DNA of 64,000 bases from CAYQNU01 sp964419055 (GTDB lineage: Bacteria > Bacteroidota > Bacteroidia > Flavobacteriales_D > Parvicellaceae): contig CAYQNU010000010.1 of the NCBI GenBank assembly GCA_964419055.1, forward strand, positions 94,826 to 158,825. The letters are read 5' to 3'. Every line of letters begins with the position of its first letter. Positions within the stretch are counted from its first letter, which is position 1. The translations under genes were made by a program, and so were the position numbers. This document shows positions 36,548 to 45,646 of the stretch, piece after piece. Under the pieces are notes generated by a model. The model saw only the letters and a list, made by a program, of their open reading frames with translations. It searched no databases and had not been told where the DNA came from.

Positions 36548-39500
36548 CTATTTCAATAAAAACAATTTCGATAGAGCTTGATTAACTGAATTTACATTGG
36601 TAAATTTCATTCGTAATCGTCCATTTTTCTCGGACATTTCTCCTTTTTTAGGATTTTGTTTAATAAAATCAAGTACTTTAGTAAACTTATCTGACTCATA
36701 GTAAGCTGATTTCTCATCACTTACAAAGGTTCCTATTAATGATTGTTGTTTTAACACTAACTTCTCAAAACCTATTTCTTTTGCCATCCATCTCAATTCA
36801 AGTGCCTTTGTTAATTCCAAAGTAGTTTCTGGAATTTCCCCAAATCGATCTTTTAATCTTACTTTGAATTGCTCCAATTCATCAAGATTTTTGCAGCCAT
36901 CTAATTCTCTATATAAACTTAATCGTTCAGTAATATCATTGACATAATCATCTGGAAGCAACAAATGCAAATCTGTTTCTAAAATACAATCGTCCACAAA
37001 TTCTTTGTTAGATAATTCTTCCTTAAAAAGTTCCTTGAAGTCCGTTTCCTTTAATTCTTGAATGGCTTCATCCAATATCTTTTGATACGTTTCAAAACCT
37101 ATTTCGCTTATAAATCCACTCTGATTACCCCCTAATAAATCACCAGCACCTCTAATATCTAAATCTCTCATGGCAATATTAAACCCACTACCTAACTCAC
37201 TGAATTGCTCAATAGCTCTGATTCTCTTTCTCGCCTCTTCAGTTAAGTGATGTAAAGGAGGCGAAAACATATAAGCAAATGCTTTTCGATTACTTCTACC
37301 TACCCTTCCTCGCAATTGATGTAAATCACTTAACCCAAACTGATGCGCATTATTTATGATAATGGTATTTGCATTAGGAATATCTATACCTGCTTCGATT
37401 ATTGTAGTAGCTACCAAGACATCAAACATTCCTTCCATAAAATCCAAAATAACGGCTTCTAGTTGTTTTCCATCCATTTGTCCATGTCCAATAGCTACTC
37501 TTGCATCAGGACATAAACGTTGAATCATGCCTGTGACTTCTTGAATATTTTGAACTCTATTATGCACAAAAAAGACTTGACCTCCTCGTTGAATTTCATA
37601 CGATATTGCATCTCTTATAGTCTCTTCATTAAAAGATTGCACAATGGTTTCAACAGGATATCTATTAGGAGGAGGGGTATTAATTACAGACAAATCTCTG
37701 GCATTCATAAGACTGAATTGCAACGTCCTAGGAATAGGTGTAGCTGTCAAAGTAAGTGTATCAATATTTTCTTTGAAGGTTTTTAATTTATCTTTTACGG
37801 CAACTCCAAACTTTTGTTCTTCATCAATAATTAAAAGGCCTAAGTCATGAAATTTCACATCTTTGCCCACTAACATGTGTGTGCCGATAATAATGTCAAT
37901 CTTACCTTCTTCCAATTTTTTTAGTGTTTCTTTAATTTTCTTAGTTGATTTAAATCGATTGATATAATCTACTGTTACAGGGAAATCTTTTAATCGTTCG
38001 GTGAAAGTTTGAAAATGCTGAAAGGCTAAAACGGTTGTAGGAACCAAAACGGCTGTTTGTTTATTGTCTAACGCTGCTTTGAATGCGGCTCTTATTGCAA
38101 CCTCTGTTTTTCCAAAGCCCACATCACCACATACCAACAAATCCATTGGAGCATCTGATTGCATTTCTTGTTTCACCTTTGAAGTAGCTTTTTCCTGGTC
38201 GGGAGTATCTTCATAAATAAAAGAAGCTTCCAACTCGTTTTGCATGTAATTATCTGGCGAAAAACTGAATCCTTTGCTCGCTTTACGTTTAGCATACAAC
38301 TGTATTAAGTCAAAAGCTACCTCCTTAATTTGTGATTTAGCCTTTGATTTGGCAATATTCCAAGCAGGTGTTCCAAGTTTATTCAAAGAAGGTTGCACAC
38401 CCTCCTTTCCTGTAAATTTACTAATTCGATGCAATGAATGAATACTTACATAAAGGATATCACCGCCTTTATATAAAAGCCTCACCGCCTCTTGTTGTTT
38501 ACCATTCACATCAATTTTTTCTAACCCTGAAAACTGACCTACACCGTGATCTATGTGCACCACAAAATCACCTTTTTGTAAATCGTATATCTCTTTAAGT
38601 GTAAATGCCTCTTGCGCTTTTTTATACCCTTCTTTTAATTTAAATTTATGAAATCGTTCAAAAATTTGATGATCAGTATAAAATGCCAACTGCAATTCGT
38701 GATCTATAAAACCTTCATGCATTTCTACTAACATAGGAGTATATGTTACATCCTCCCCCAATTCTTTAAAAATTACATGTAACCTGTCTAATTGGGATAA
38801 TGATTTAGCACTGATAATATTCACATAATTTTCTCGCGTATTTTCTTGTAAATTATCTTTTAATAAATTGAAGTTCTTGTGAAATGGTGGCTGAACTTCC
38901 ATATTGAAATGGATACCAATTGTATTTTCAAAATAATGTCTCTTGCCAAATTCAATCAAATTATGTTGATTCAGCTGATTTTCAAAATCTATTGGAGCTA
39001 AATATAATTCTTGAGGTGTCAAACGCCTTATGGTAGTATCTAACTTTTCAAAAATATGTTTTGCTTGCTCATATCCTTGAACTATTTTTTGCCTTACTGA
39101 ATCAAATTCTTTTATCCAAATTGTAGTATCGCTCGGAATGTAATTCAAAAAAGACTCGCGCTCTTCTTTAATCATTCGTTCACTCACATTGGGTACAATT
39201 TGAATTTTCTTTTCCGTTCTCAATGATAGTTGATCTGTTGGATTGAAAACCCGAATGGATTCTATTTCATCTCCAAAAAATTCTACTCGATAGGGCAAAT
39301 CATTTGAAAAGGAATAAATATCAACAATATAGCCTCGCACTGCAAACTGCCCAGGATGATATACATGGTCTACTTTTTCAAACTCATATTCAACTAACAA
39401 CTCATTTATAAAATCCAGTGAATAAACCACCCCTACCTCTAATTCTAAAGTAGATTTTTCAAGCGTTTTTCGAGTAACTACATTTTCTACTATGGCTTCA

Positions 39501-39886
39501 GGATAAGTCACAACCAGTACATTCTTGCGCTTTTTACGAACCACATTTAACACTTCCGTTCGTTGAATGATGTTTGCATTATCTATTTCTTCAATGTGAT
39601 AAGGTCTCCTAAAAGAAGAAGGGTAAAATAACAATGTAGTACCCTTTTCTCCTTCGGTGATATTTTCTAAATTATTAAAAAAATAAGCTGCTTCTTCTTT
39701 GTCGTTTAATACAAATAGATAATTCCCTGCATTATTGGAAAAAACTCCCGAAGCTACCAAAGACTCTGCTGAACCTATTAACCCTTTTAATTGCAATTTG
39801 GCTCTTGATTCCCGTGCCAATAACTCACAAATTTTTTTTACTTGTGTTGAATGTTGATAGGCTAATTTAAGTTGATGCAAATTCAC
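36548..39886 (-). CDS. mfd: transcription-repair coupling factor
   Basis: 1112 residues, full length; GTG start at 39886. N-terminal UvrB-like part (LKGLIGSAESLVASGVF), the RNA-polymerase-interacting domain FVVHIDHGVGQFSGLEKIDV (~450-470), helicase motif I CGDVGFGKTEVAIRAAF, DEEQ box LLIIDEEQKFG, TLTATPIPRTLQ and motif VI LRGRVGRSNRKAF, and the C-terminal TRCF domain (LHLLLPDDYVNDITERL). Mfd removes stalled RNA polymerase and recruits UvrA to lesions. Its end nearly touches the convergent kinase gene (1 nt). A TTGTTTA dyad lies 93 nt upstream of its start. Confidence 0.97.
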   Translation of the reverse strand: MNLHQLKLAYQHSTQVKKICELLARESRAKLQLKGLIGSAESLVASGVFSNNAGNYLFVLNDKEEAAYFFNNLENITEGEKGTTLLFYPSSFRRPYHIEEIDNANIIQRTEVLNVVRKKRKNVLVVTYPEAIVENVVTRKTLEKSTLELEVGVVYSLDFINELLVEYEFEKVDHVYHPGQFAVRGYIVDIYSFSNDLPYRVEFFGDEIESIRVFNPTDQLSLRTEKKIQIVPNVSERMIKEERESFLNYIPSDTTIWIKEFDSVRQKIVQGYEQAKHIFEKLDTTIRRLTPQELYLAPIDFENQLNQHNLIEFGKRHYFENTIGIHFNMEVQPPFHKNFNLLKDNLQENTRENYVNIISAKSLSQLDRLHVIFKELGEDVTYTPMLVEMHEGFIDHELQLAFYTDHQIFERFHKFKLKEGYKKAQEAFTLKEIYDLQKGDFVVHIDHGVGQFSGLEKIDVNGKQQEAVRLLYKGGDILYVSIHSLHRISKFTGKEGVQPSLNKLGTPAWNIAKSKAKSQIKEVAFDLIQLYAKRKASKGFSFSPDNYMQNELEASFIYEDTPDQEKATSKVKQEMQSDAPMDLLVCGDVGFGKTEVAIRAAFKAALDNKQTAVLVPTTVLAFQHFQTFTERLKDFPVTVDYINRFKSTKKIKETLKKLEEGKIDIIIGTHMLVGKDVKFHDLGLLIIDEEQKFGVAVKDKLKTFKENIDTLTLTATPIPRTLQFSLMNARDLSVINTPPPNRYPVETIVQSFNEETIRDAISYEIQRGGQVFFVHNRVQNIQEVTGMIQRLCPDARVAIGHGQMDGKQLEAVILDFMEGMFDVLVATTIIEAGIDIPNANTIIINNAHQFGLSDLHQLRGRVGRSNRKAFAYMFSPPLHHLTEEARKRIRAIEQFSELGSGFNIAMRDLDIRGAGDLLGGNQSGFISEIGFETYQKILDEAIQELKETDFKELFKEELSNKEFVDDCILETDLHLLLPDDYVNDITERLSLYRELDGCKNLDELEQFKVRLKDRFGEIPETTLELTKALELRWMAKEIGFEKLVLKQQSLIGTFVSDEKSAYYESDKFTKVLDFIKQNPKKGEMSEKNGRLRMKFTNVNSVNQALSKLFLLK

Positions 39887-40217
39887 AGCGCGAAATTAGT
39901 GAATTGGATTTAATTTAAGCATTATTTTTGGCTTGTATGACTTTCAACTATACTTAATGAGTTACTTTACAGTAGAGATTGTTTAAAAAGTAAACAAAAA
40001 AACATAGAATTTACAACTCGCTTCCTTTTTATCCATTATCCTAATTCTATGATAGAACTAAGTTAATATTCATTTTCAAAATGGAAATGATTAATTCAAT
40101 TTGAAAAACCCATCTCCATTTAAAAAAATATATTTACCTGTATATCAACATTTTAAGAAGAAATTCAGCGTGGCACAACTTTGGAAACAATTAATGACAA
40201 ACTATAAACTTATAACC
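39887..40217. other. 331-nt divergent spacer between mfd and a response regulator
   Basis: No gene. It holds the TTGTTTA-AAAAG-TAAACAA dyad (listed separately) and AT-rich sequence with no clear -33/-7 pair. The frame of the response regulator is open to an ATG at 40101, but those 39 codons read as leader. Confidence 0.6.
39979..39997. promoter_or_regulatory. TTGTTTA-5-TAAACAA dyad, candidate operator
   Basis: A perfect 7-bp inverted repeat with a 5-nt spacer between divergent mfd and response-regulator genes. The half-site matches those at the carotenoid promoter. Confidence 0.4.
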
Positions 40218-40646
40218 ATGAAAAACAAAGAAAACCTAATTTATATTGTTGAAGACAGTAATATCATTGCTGGAATATTGAACAAATTAATATCTTCTAT
40301 TCCTAATACTAGAGCTAAAGATTTTCCTACTGGTGAATTGATGTTATCGGAACTTGCAACAAACGAAATTCCTGACATGATTTTTATAGATTATTACATA
40401 GATGATAGCAAAAATATAGATATCTATATACCCACTATGAATGGAGATGCAATATTTGACGAAATTCAAAAAATATACCCTAATCTTCCTGTGGTATTGT
40501 TAACTGGAATGAGCGATCACAACAAAATTGCTGAAATGAAAGCTAAAGGTATTTATCATGTTATTCACAAAGAAATTGATGACATTTTTGGTGCTGTAGT
40601 GGATTGTGTAAATAATTATATTTTAAACAATCCATCTTCGAAATAA
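40218..40646 (+). CDS. single-domain response regulator
   Basis: 142 residues from ATG 40218 (upstream ATGs at 40101 and 40194 are in frame but leader-like). Receiver fold: NLIYIVEDSN (acidic pair), MIFIDYYIDDSKN (phospho-acceptor Asp), a ~10-residue insertion before IPTMNGDAIF, VVLLTGMSD (Thr/Ser) and VIHKEI (Lys). No output domain, so it works by protein contact or in a phosphorelay. The insertion between the acceptor Asp and the MNG turn is found in other Bacteroidota receivers. It is convergent with the LuxR-type regulator (10 nt apart). Confidence 0.85.
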   Translation: MKNKENLIYIVEDSNIIAGILNKLISSIPNTRAKDFPTGELMLSELATNEIPDMIFIDYYIDDSKNIDIYIPTMNGDAIFDEIQKIYPNLPVVLLTGMSDHNKIAEMKAKGIYHVIHKEIDDIFGAVVDCVNNYILNNPSSK

Positions 40647-40656
40647 TTAACGTGAG

Positions 40657-41313
40657 TTATTTAATATATACTTTAATTGCTTGAGTTCTAGATGTTACGT
40701 GGAGCTTCTTGTAGATGTTGGCTATATGGTTTCGAATGGTGTGTGGGCTAACTCCCATTTTCATGGCAATTTCTTTATATTCAAAGCCCTCTACTAAGAA
40801 ATCTAACACATCTTTTTCTTTTTCTGTGAGGTTATAATTATATTTTTCAACTAGATTATCATAAGACTTTTCTAAAGTAGCATTCATTAAGAGTTTTAGA
40901 ACTCTTCGAGCTATGCTGGGTGACATAGGGGTTCCTTCATTATTGAGTAAATTAATAATGACTTCACTAATTTTATCAATGGGTTCGTCTTTTAATAAAT
41001 ACCCATCAGCGCCCGCTTTTATAGCACTAAATATTTTCTCATCCTCATCAAAAATTGTCAACATTAGAAACTTTAAATCAGGATAACGTTCTTTACCTTT
41101 TTTGACAGCTTCAATTCCTCCCATTATAGGCATATCTATATCCATTAACACTAAATTAGGCTCTATACTTTTGCGAGCAATCATCATTTTTTCTAAGAAA
41201 TCTTGTCCATTTTCAGCCGTAAACAATACTTCACAATTATCTAAAGCATTTAATTTTGTTGCTAACGTGTTTCTTATATTAGATTTATCCTCAACTATGG
41301 CTAAATATATCAT
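40657..41313 (-). CDS. NarL/LuxR-family response regulator
   Basis: 218 residues. Receiver domain: IYLAIVEDKSNIR, LVLMDIDMPIMGGIEAV (acceptor Asp ~57), LMLTIFDEDE (Thr), GYLLKDEP (Lys). C-terminal GerE-type HTH: LTEKEKDVLDFLVEGFEYKE, IAMKMGVSPHTIRNHIANIY. It lies 58 nt downstream of the histidine kinase below and is surely its partner. An 18-bp dyad upstream of the kinase gene may be its binding site. Confidence 0.93.
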   Translation of the reverse strand: MIYLAIVEDKSNIRNTLATKLNALDNCEVLFTAENGQDFLEKMMIARKSIEPNLVLMDIDMPIMGGIEAVKKGKERYPDLKFLMLTIFDEDEKIFSAIKAGADGYLLKDEPIDKISEVIINLLNNEGTPMSPSIARRVLKLLMNATLEKSYDNLVEKYNYNLTEKEKDVLDFLVEGFEYKEIAMKMGVSPHTIRNHIANIYKKLHVTSRTQAIKVYIK

Positions 41314-41371
41314 AATGGTTATTTTTTTATGTCAAAAGTTTTACAAAAATTGTTTTTGTTATAAGATGAAT

Positions 41372-42982
41372 TTAGACCTCTAAGGTATAGTTTGTGCCTT
41401 TTCCTATTTCAGATTGTATACTTAATTTAATTCCCACATCACTTGCTCTACTTTTTATATTGTTGAGTCCAAAACCACTGGAAGTTTGTTTTTCGTAATC
41501 GAAACCAATACCATTATCCACTATTTGAATACACATCTTATCAGTAGATTTAATCGAAATAACTAATTCTGACGCATTGGCATATTTAAAGGCATTGTTG
41601 ATGATTTCTTGGCAAATGCGATATAAGTTGAGACCGATAAGGGATTTTAATCTAAAATCTGTTTCCAATTGTTCTGAAAAAATAACTTGGGTCGAGGTAT
41701 TTCTAAACATATTTCGGGTATACACTTTTAATTTGTCAGAAAAATCGTTTAAAGAAATATCTTCATCATTAATAGCCCATATAGTTTCTCTTAGATTACT
41801 AATAACACTTCGAATCGACTCATTTATGACAGTCGTGAGTTCAGTTCGTTTTGCAGAATCTTCTTCATTTATTCCGTCCAAAGAATACAGCACAAAAGAA
41901 AGTTGACCTCCAACATTGTCATGAAGATCGCGAGATATTCTCACTTTCTCCTTTTGTAATTCATTTATTCTAATTAGTTCAATTTGTTTTTTTCTTAAAT
42001 TTAAGACATTGATTCTCCAAAGTACAAAAATGCTAATCATTAAAATGCCTACGATTAATCCAATTATGGTTCTATTTCTAGTTTCCATTTCAGCTTGATT
42101 GGTTAATAGTTTAAGTTGTAGTACGTTGTTTTCAATTTCTTTTTTCTCTGTTTGATATTGCACTTCGTATTCAGCAATTTTTTGAGCAGTTTCGTGACTG
42201 AAAATTGAATCTTTTAATAAAATATAATATCGATAGCTTTCTGCAATATCATCTGTTTTTAATTTAGCTTTCGCATCAGCTATTCCCCTAAGCATATTCA
42301 AAATTCCATTGGTATTTTGTTGCTGTTGATATATTTCAAAAGCTTTATTGTAAGTCATTAAAGCCTTTTCATACTCTTTTTTGGCATAATGCCATCCTCC
42401 TCTTTTAGAGATTGCAAAAGCTATAAGGAGTGAATCTTTTGATAATTCGGCAAATTTTTCAGCTTCAATAAGGTATTTTTCACCCTCTGCTGGATCAGCC
42501 ATTCGTTCAATATATAAACCAGCAATAACTACATTTGTTCTCGTTAATTCAGTATATTTTTCAGTTTTGTTTATTATAGTTAACGCTTTCTTTAAGTAAA
42601 ACAAAGAAGAATCTAATTGCTGTAATTCAGAATAAATAGAGCCTATGTTGTGATAAACCTTATATCGAAGTGAATCGATATTACATGAATCAATTAATTT
42701 TTCGGTAGCTAAAAAAGTATGTAAGGCTAAATGTCTGTGATTTAAATAATATTGCATTCTTCCTACTTGCAGGTTAGCATACACTATTTCATCGCATTTA
42801 TATTGTTTTTCAGCCAATTTAAGTGCTTTAATATTTAATTGTAATGCTTCGGCATAATTACCTTCGTTAAATTTCTCTTCTGCAAGTTGATAATATTTAT
42901 GTAATTGATTCTGCCCAAAAATAGGGGTACTGAGAACCATCAGGATACTAATTACTTTAAATAAACCGATTGTAAATTTCAT
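41372..42982 (-). CDS. TPR-containing sensor histidine kinase, NarX-type (HisKA_3)
   Basis: 536 residues from ATG 42982 (an in-frame GTG two codons up is less likely). Signal sequence (LFKVISILMVLSTPIFGQ), then about six TPR units in the periplasm (EEKFNEGNYAEALQLNIKAL; IYSELQQLDSSLFYLKKAL), one membrane helix ~ residues 312-330 (IIGLIVGILMISIFVLWRI), the dimerisation/His box KVRISRDLHDNVGGQLSFVL and the HATPase end IVDNGIGFDYEKQTSSGFGL. The stimulus is unknown; TPRs suggest a protein or peptide contact. Confidence 0.93.
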   Translation of the reverse strand: MKFTIGLFKVISILMVLSTPIFGQNQLHKYYQLAEEKFNEGNYAEALQLNIKALKLAEKQYKCDEIVYANLQVGRMQYYLNHRHLALHTFLATEKLIDSCNIDSLRYKVYHNIGSIYSELQQLDSSLFYLKKALTIINKTEKYTELTRTNVVIAGLYIERMADPAEGEKYLIEAEKFAELSKDSLLIAFAISKRGGWHYAKKEYEKALMTYNKAFEIYQQQQNTNGILNMLRGIADAKAKLKTDDIAESYRYYILLKDSIFSHETAQKIAEYEVQYQTEKKEIENNVLQLKLLTNQAEMETRNRTIIGLIVGILMISIFVLWRINVLNLRKKQIELIRINELQKEKVRISRDLHDNVGGQLSFVLYSLDGINEEDSAKRTELTTVINESIRSVISNLRETIWAINDEDISLNDFSDKLKVYTRNMFRNTSTQVIFSEQLETDFRLKSLIGLNLYRICQEIINNAFKYANASELVISIKSTDKMCIQIVDNGIGFDYEKQTSSGFGLNNIKSRASDVGIKLSIQSEIGKGTNYTLEV

Positions 42983-43045
42983 AATCACCCAAAAGTAATA
43001 AGGTTTTTAGATGTCATAGGTAAATAAACACAAATTTTTGCCTGC

Positions 43046-43063
43046 ATAGTACATATGCACTAT
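43046..43063. promoter_or_regulatory. 18-bp near-perfect palindrome between the kinase and propeller genes
   Basis: ATAGTACATATGCACTAT is a dyad with one mismatched pair. It is 64 nt upstream of the kinase start and 62 nt upstream of the divergent propeller/barrel gene, so it could serve both directions. Confidence 0.45.
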
Positions 43064-43124
43064 TTCCCAAGCTAGTTTAATTACAGAGTTTTGTAGAAAA
43101 TTATTTTCGTTTAAAAGTTAAGCT

Positions 43125-45551
43125 ATGAGTAAGTTATGTTTTTTTCTACTAGTTATATTTTTTTCTATACAGCTAAATATAGTTCTGTCTCAAGAAAAAA
43201 TTCTTCGACCTGTAACTGTGTTAAAGTTAATCGAAAATAACAATTTGATTTTTGCAGCAACACAAGGAAGCGGGGTTTTAGTTTCGTCTGATTCGGGAGA
43301 AACCTGGGGGAAAATGAATAACGGATTACCTCATTTATATCTTTCAACCATTGAAAAAATTAAAAACACGTTATTTGTTTCTGTAGATGGCTTTGGGATT
43401 TACATGTCAAAAGATAATGCCAAAACATGGACAAAATCAAATTTTGAGGAAGAGAAAGAAACGAAAATATTTCTTGAAAATGAATCAAAACTGGTGGCCA
43501 ATACAACCAAAAAAGGGCTTTTCCTTGCGGATGAAAATTTACAAAATTGGAATGAATTGAATTCAAGTTTTAAAGAAGAATTAAATTGTATGGTATCCAA
43601 TTCAACACACATTTTTTATGGTGCAAAATACAAAGGGATTTATGCATCAAAAGATAAGGGAAAAACCATTGAACATGCATTGATTGGTTTACAAAATTTC
43701 ACGATTAATGCATTTTTGATAAAAAACAATGTGCTTTTTGCTGCTACAAATGGCGGTATTTACGTTTCAAAAGACAATGCCAAAAATTGGACATTACTTG
43801 ATTCTCGTCTTGAAAATGCGATGGTATATTCTTTAACGGCCAAGGGAGATACTTTAATGGCTGGCACAAATCCATTTGGCATTATCATTTCTACTGATAT
43901 GGGAAAGACTTGGAAAGATTATAATACTGGTCTAACCACTATTTTTATTCAGTCAATACTCCCTTATAAGAATAAAGTGTTTTTGGGAACATATGATGGA
44001 ATTTTTGTCTCAAAAGACGAGGCTAAATCTTGGGAAATAGTGAATGTCTATGATTCTATTACTGAGTTTAAAATGCCAACAGAAAAACGTCAAAGAACTT
44101 TTATTGATGTTACTAATTTGGGTTATGAATTTGCCCGTCCATTCCTTAAAAGTGGTACAAATTCTGTCGGTTTATGGCAAGGTATGTATATGGATTTGAG
44201 TGGTTATGTTAGTTGTGGAGCTTATACAGGTATGGCGAGTTATCAAGATAGTGGTCGAACAATTTATACCCGAGGTATTTCAGGGTATTTGGGGGCTCAA
44301 TTATACCTTTCAAAATTTAAAAGTAAAAACTTAAATATTTTTCCATTTTATGGAGGAGGTTTAACAATGAATAAACTTCAAAACAATATAAAATTAAGAG
44401 ATCCTGAATTTAACAGACACAATCAAGTTCTAGCACTGGGTGTTGGTTTGTATGGTTCGTTTGGTATTGCAATGATTCTTGGACCTGTGGTAATAAAAGC
44501 TAAACTTCAAGCCAATGCTTGTGCTAATTTCAACAATGCAAATGAATTTAAAGCTTTACAAATCACGCCTTCTATTACAGTTGGATTTAAAACGGGTGAC
44601 AAATGGTTAAGACCCAAAGAAATAATCTCAAAAGGTAACCATGTTCACCAAGAACTTGTGAGTTCAACCTATATTGGTGATAAAAAGTATACCACCTATT
44701 CGGTAAAATATGTTCCAAGATCATATTATCATGATGGTTATGTTGAAGGGCATAATGTTTATACAACCACCACTACAACAATTCCACAATATCATCATAC
44801 TTATAAAGAAGTGCATACAGAAGGAACTATCAAAGTAACAGACGTAGGAAAACATTTTTTCTTAGCTCCAAAATTAGAAGGCTCTTTATTGAGTTCAAAA
44901 AATATGATTGCAGCGGCATATAGTATTCAAGCAGGTTTCAGGCTCTCCAGACTATTAATAGAATTCAACTACTCTCATGGTGGTTTTGCTATGAAAGACC
45001 CTATTTCAAGGTTTGATGAAAGTTTACCAATTGGAGATATTGCCGTAAATCCTCATTATACAGCACCAATGGACGGAGTGTTTATCAACTCAGACCGAAT
45101 AGGAATGAAATTAGGCTTAAATATTATGGTCTACAAAAACAAAACAAATTTTGAAGGAAATACAGCTCAGGATAATGAGAATATTAAAAAATCAAAACGA
45201 GCAACTCAACCTTGGGGAGTAATTCCTACAATAGGATTTGGAATTATGAGTTTGGGGGAGTTTAATTTTTCAAACGAACATGGAGAAAGTGCCTTTAAAA
45301 ATTATATTTTCCAAAAAGACTCAACAGACACTACTTCCCTAGAAAACATTCCTTTTAATTATCTTGGAATAACTAATGATTTTGGAACGACAAATCAAAC
45401 GGGTTATCTTACGTTGGGGCTAAACTTTTTTGTTGGTGTTGTTTCCTTCGAATACGAGATGTTTATTGTAAACGGAAAAACGCTCAACCACACGCTTGGA
45501 GTAGCTATTAAGTTTCCAGTTTTTAGATTATTTAATAAAAAAAATAAATAG
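43125..45551 (+). CDS. outer-membrane protein: seven-bladed BNR-type propeller fused to a beta-barrel
   Basis: 808 residues. Signal peptide (LCFFLLVIFFSIQLNIVLSQ). Residues ~25-320 contain seven blades with the BNR/Ycf48-like motif: GSGVLVSSDSGETW, GFGIYMSKDNAKTW, KGLFLADENLQNW, KGIYASKDKGKTI, GGIYVSKDNAKNW, FGIIISTDMGKTW, DGIFVSKDEAKSW. Residues ~330-808 show alternating barrel strands (LNIFPFYGGGLTMN; VLALGVGLYGSFGIAM; GYLTLGLNFFVGVVSFEYEM) and end in IKFPVFRLFNKKNK. No T9SS signal. I infer a barrel in the outer membrane carrying a propeller on one side. Function unknown. It is divergent from the two-component genes. Confidence 0.75.
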   Translation: MSKLCFFLLVIFFSIQLNIVLSQEKILRPVTVLKLIENNNLIFAATQGSGVLVSSDSGETWGKMNNGLPHLYLSTIEKIKNTLFVSVDGFGIYMSKDNAKTWTKSNFEEEKETKIFLENESKLVANTTKKGLFLADENLQNWNELNSSFKEELNCMVSNSTHIFYGAKYKGIYASKDKGKTIEHALIGLQNFTINAFLIKNNVLFAATNGGIYVSKDNAKNWTLLDSRLENAMVYSLTAKGDTLMAGTNPFGIIISTDMGKTWKDYNTGLTTIFIQSILPYKNKVFLGTYDGIFVSKDEAKSWEIVNVYDSITEFKMPTEKRQRTFIDVTNLGYEFARPFLKSGTNSVGLWQGMYMDLSGYVSCGAYTGMASYQDSGRTIYTRGISGYLGAQLYLSKFKSKNLNIFPFYGGGLTMNKLQNNIKLRDPEFNRHNQVLALGVGLYGSFGIAMILGPVVIKAKLQANACANFNNANEFKALQITPSITVGFKTGDKWLRPKEIISKGNHVHQELVSSTYIGDKKYTTYSVKYVPRSYYHDGYVEGHNVYTTTTTTIPQYHHTYKEVHTEGTIKVTDVGKHFFLAPKLEGSLLSSKNMIAAAYSIQAGFRLSRLLIEFNYSHGGFAMKDPISRFDESLPIGDIAVNPHYTAPMDGVFINSDRIGMKLGLNIMVYKNKTNFEGNTAQDNENIKKSKRATQPWGVIPTIGFGIMSLGEFNFSNEHGESAFKNYIFQKDSTDTTSLENIPFNYLGITNDFGTTNQTGYLTLGLNFFVGVVSFEYEMFIVNGKTLNHTLGVAIKFPVFRLFNKKNK

Positions 45552-45646
45552 GTAAACAGTACCTCTTTTAATTGGCTAAAAACCGAAGGAGGTATGATAA
45601 ACAAGAAAATAATTATCAATAAATAACAATCATTAAAACTTATCTT

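Noticed and set aside
40171..40190. Sigma-54-like TGGCAC plus TTTGG ahead of the response regulator
   Set aside because: The -24 half is good but the -12 half lacks TTGC at the right spacing, and no other sigma-54 sign is in the window.
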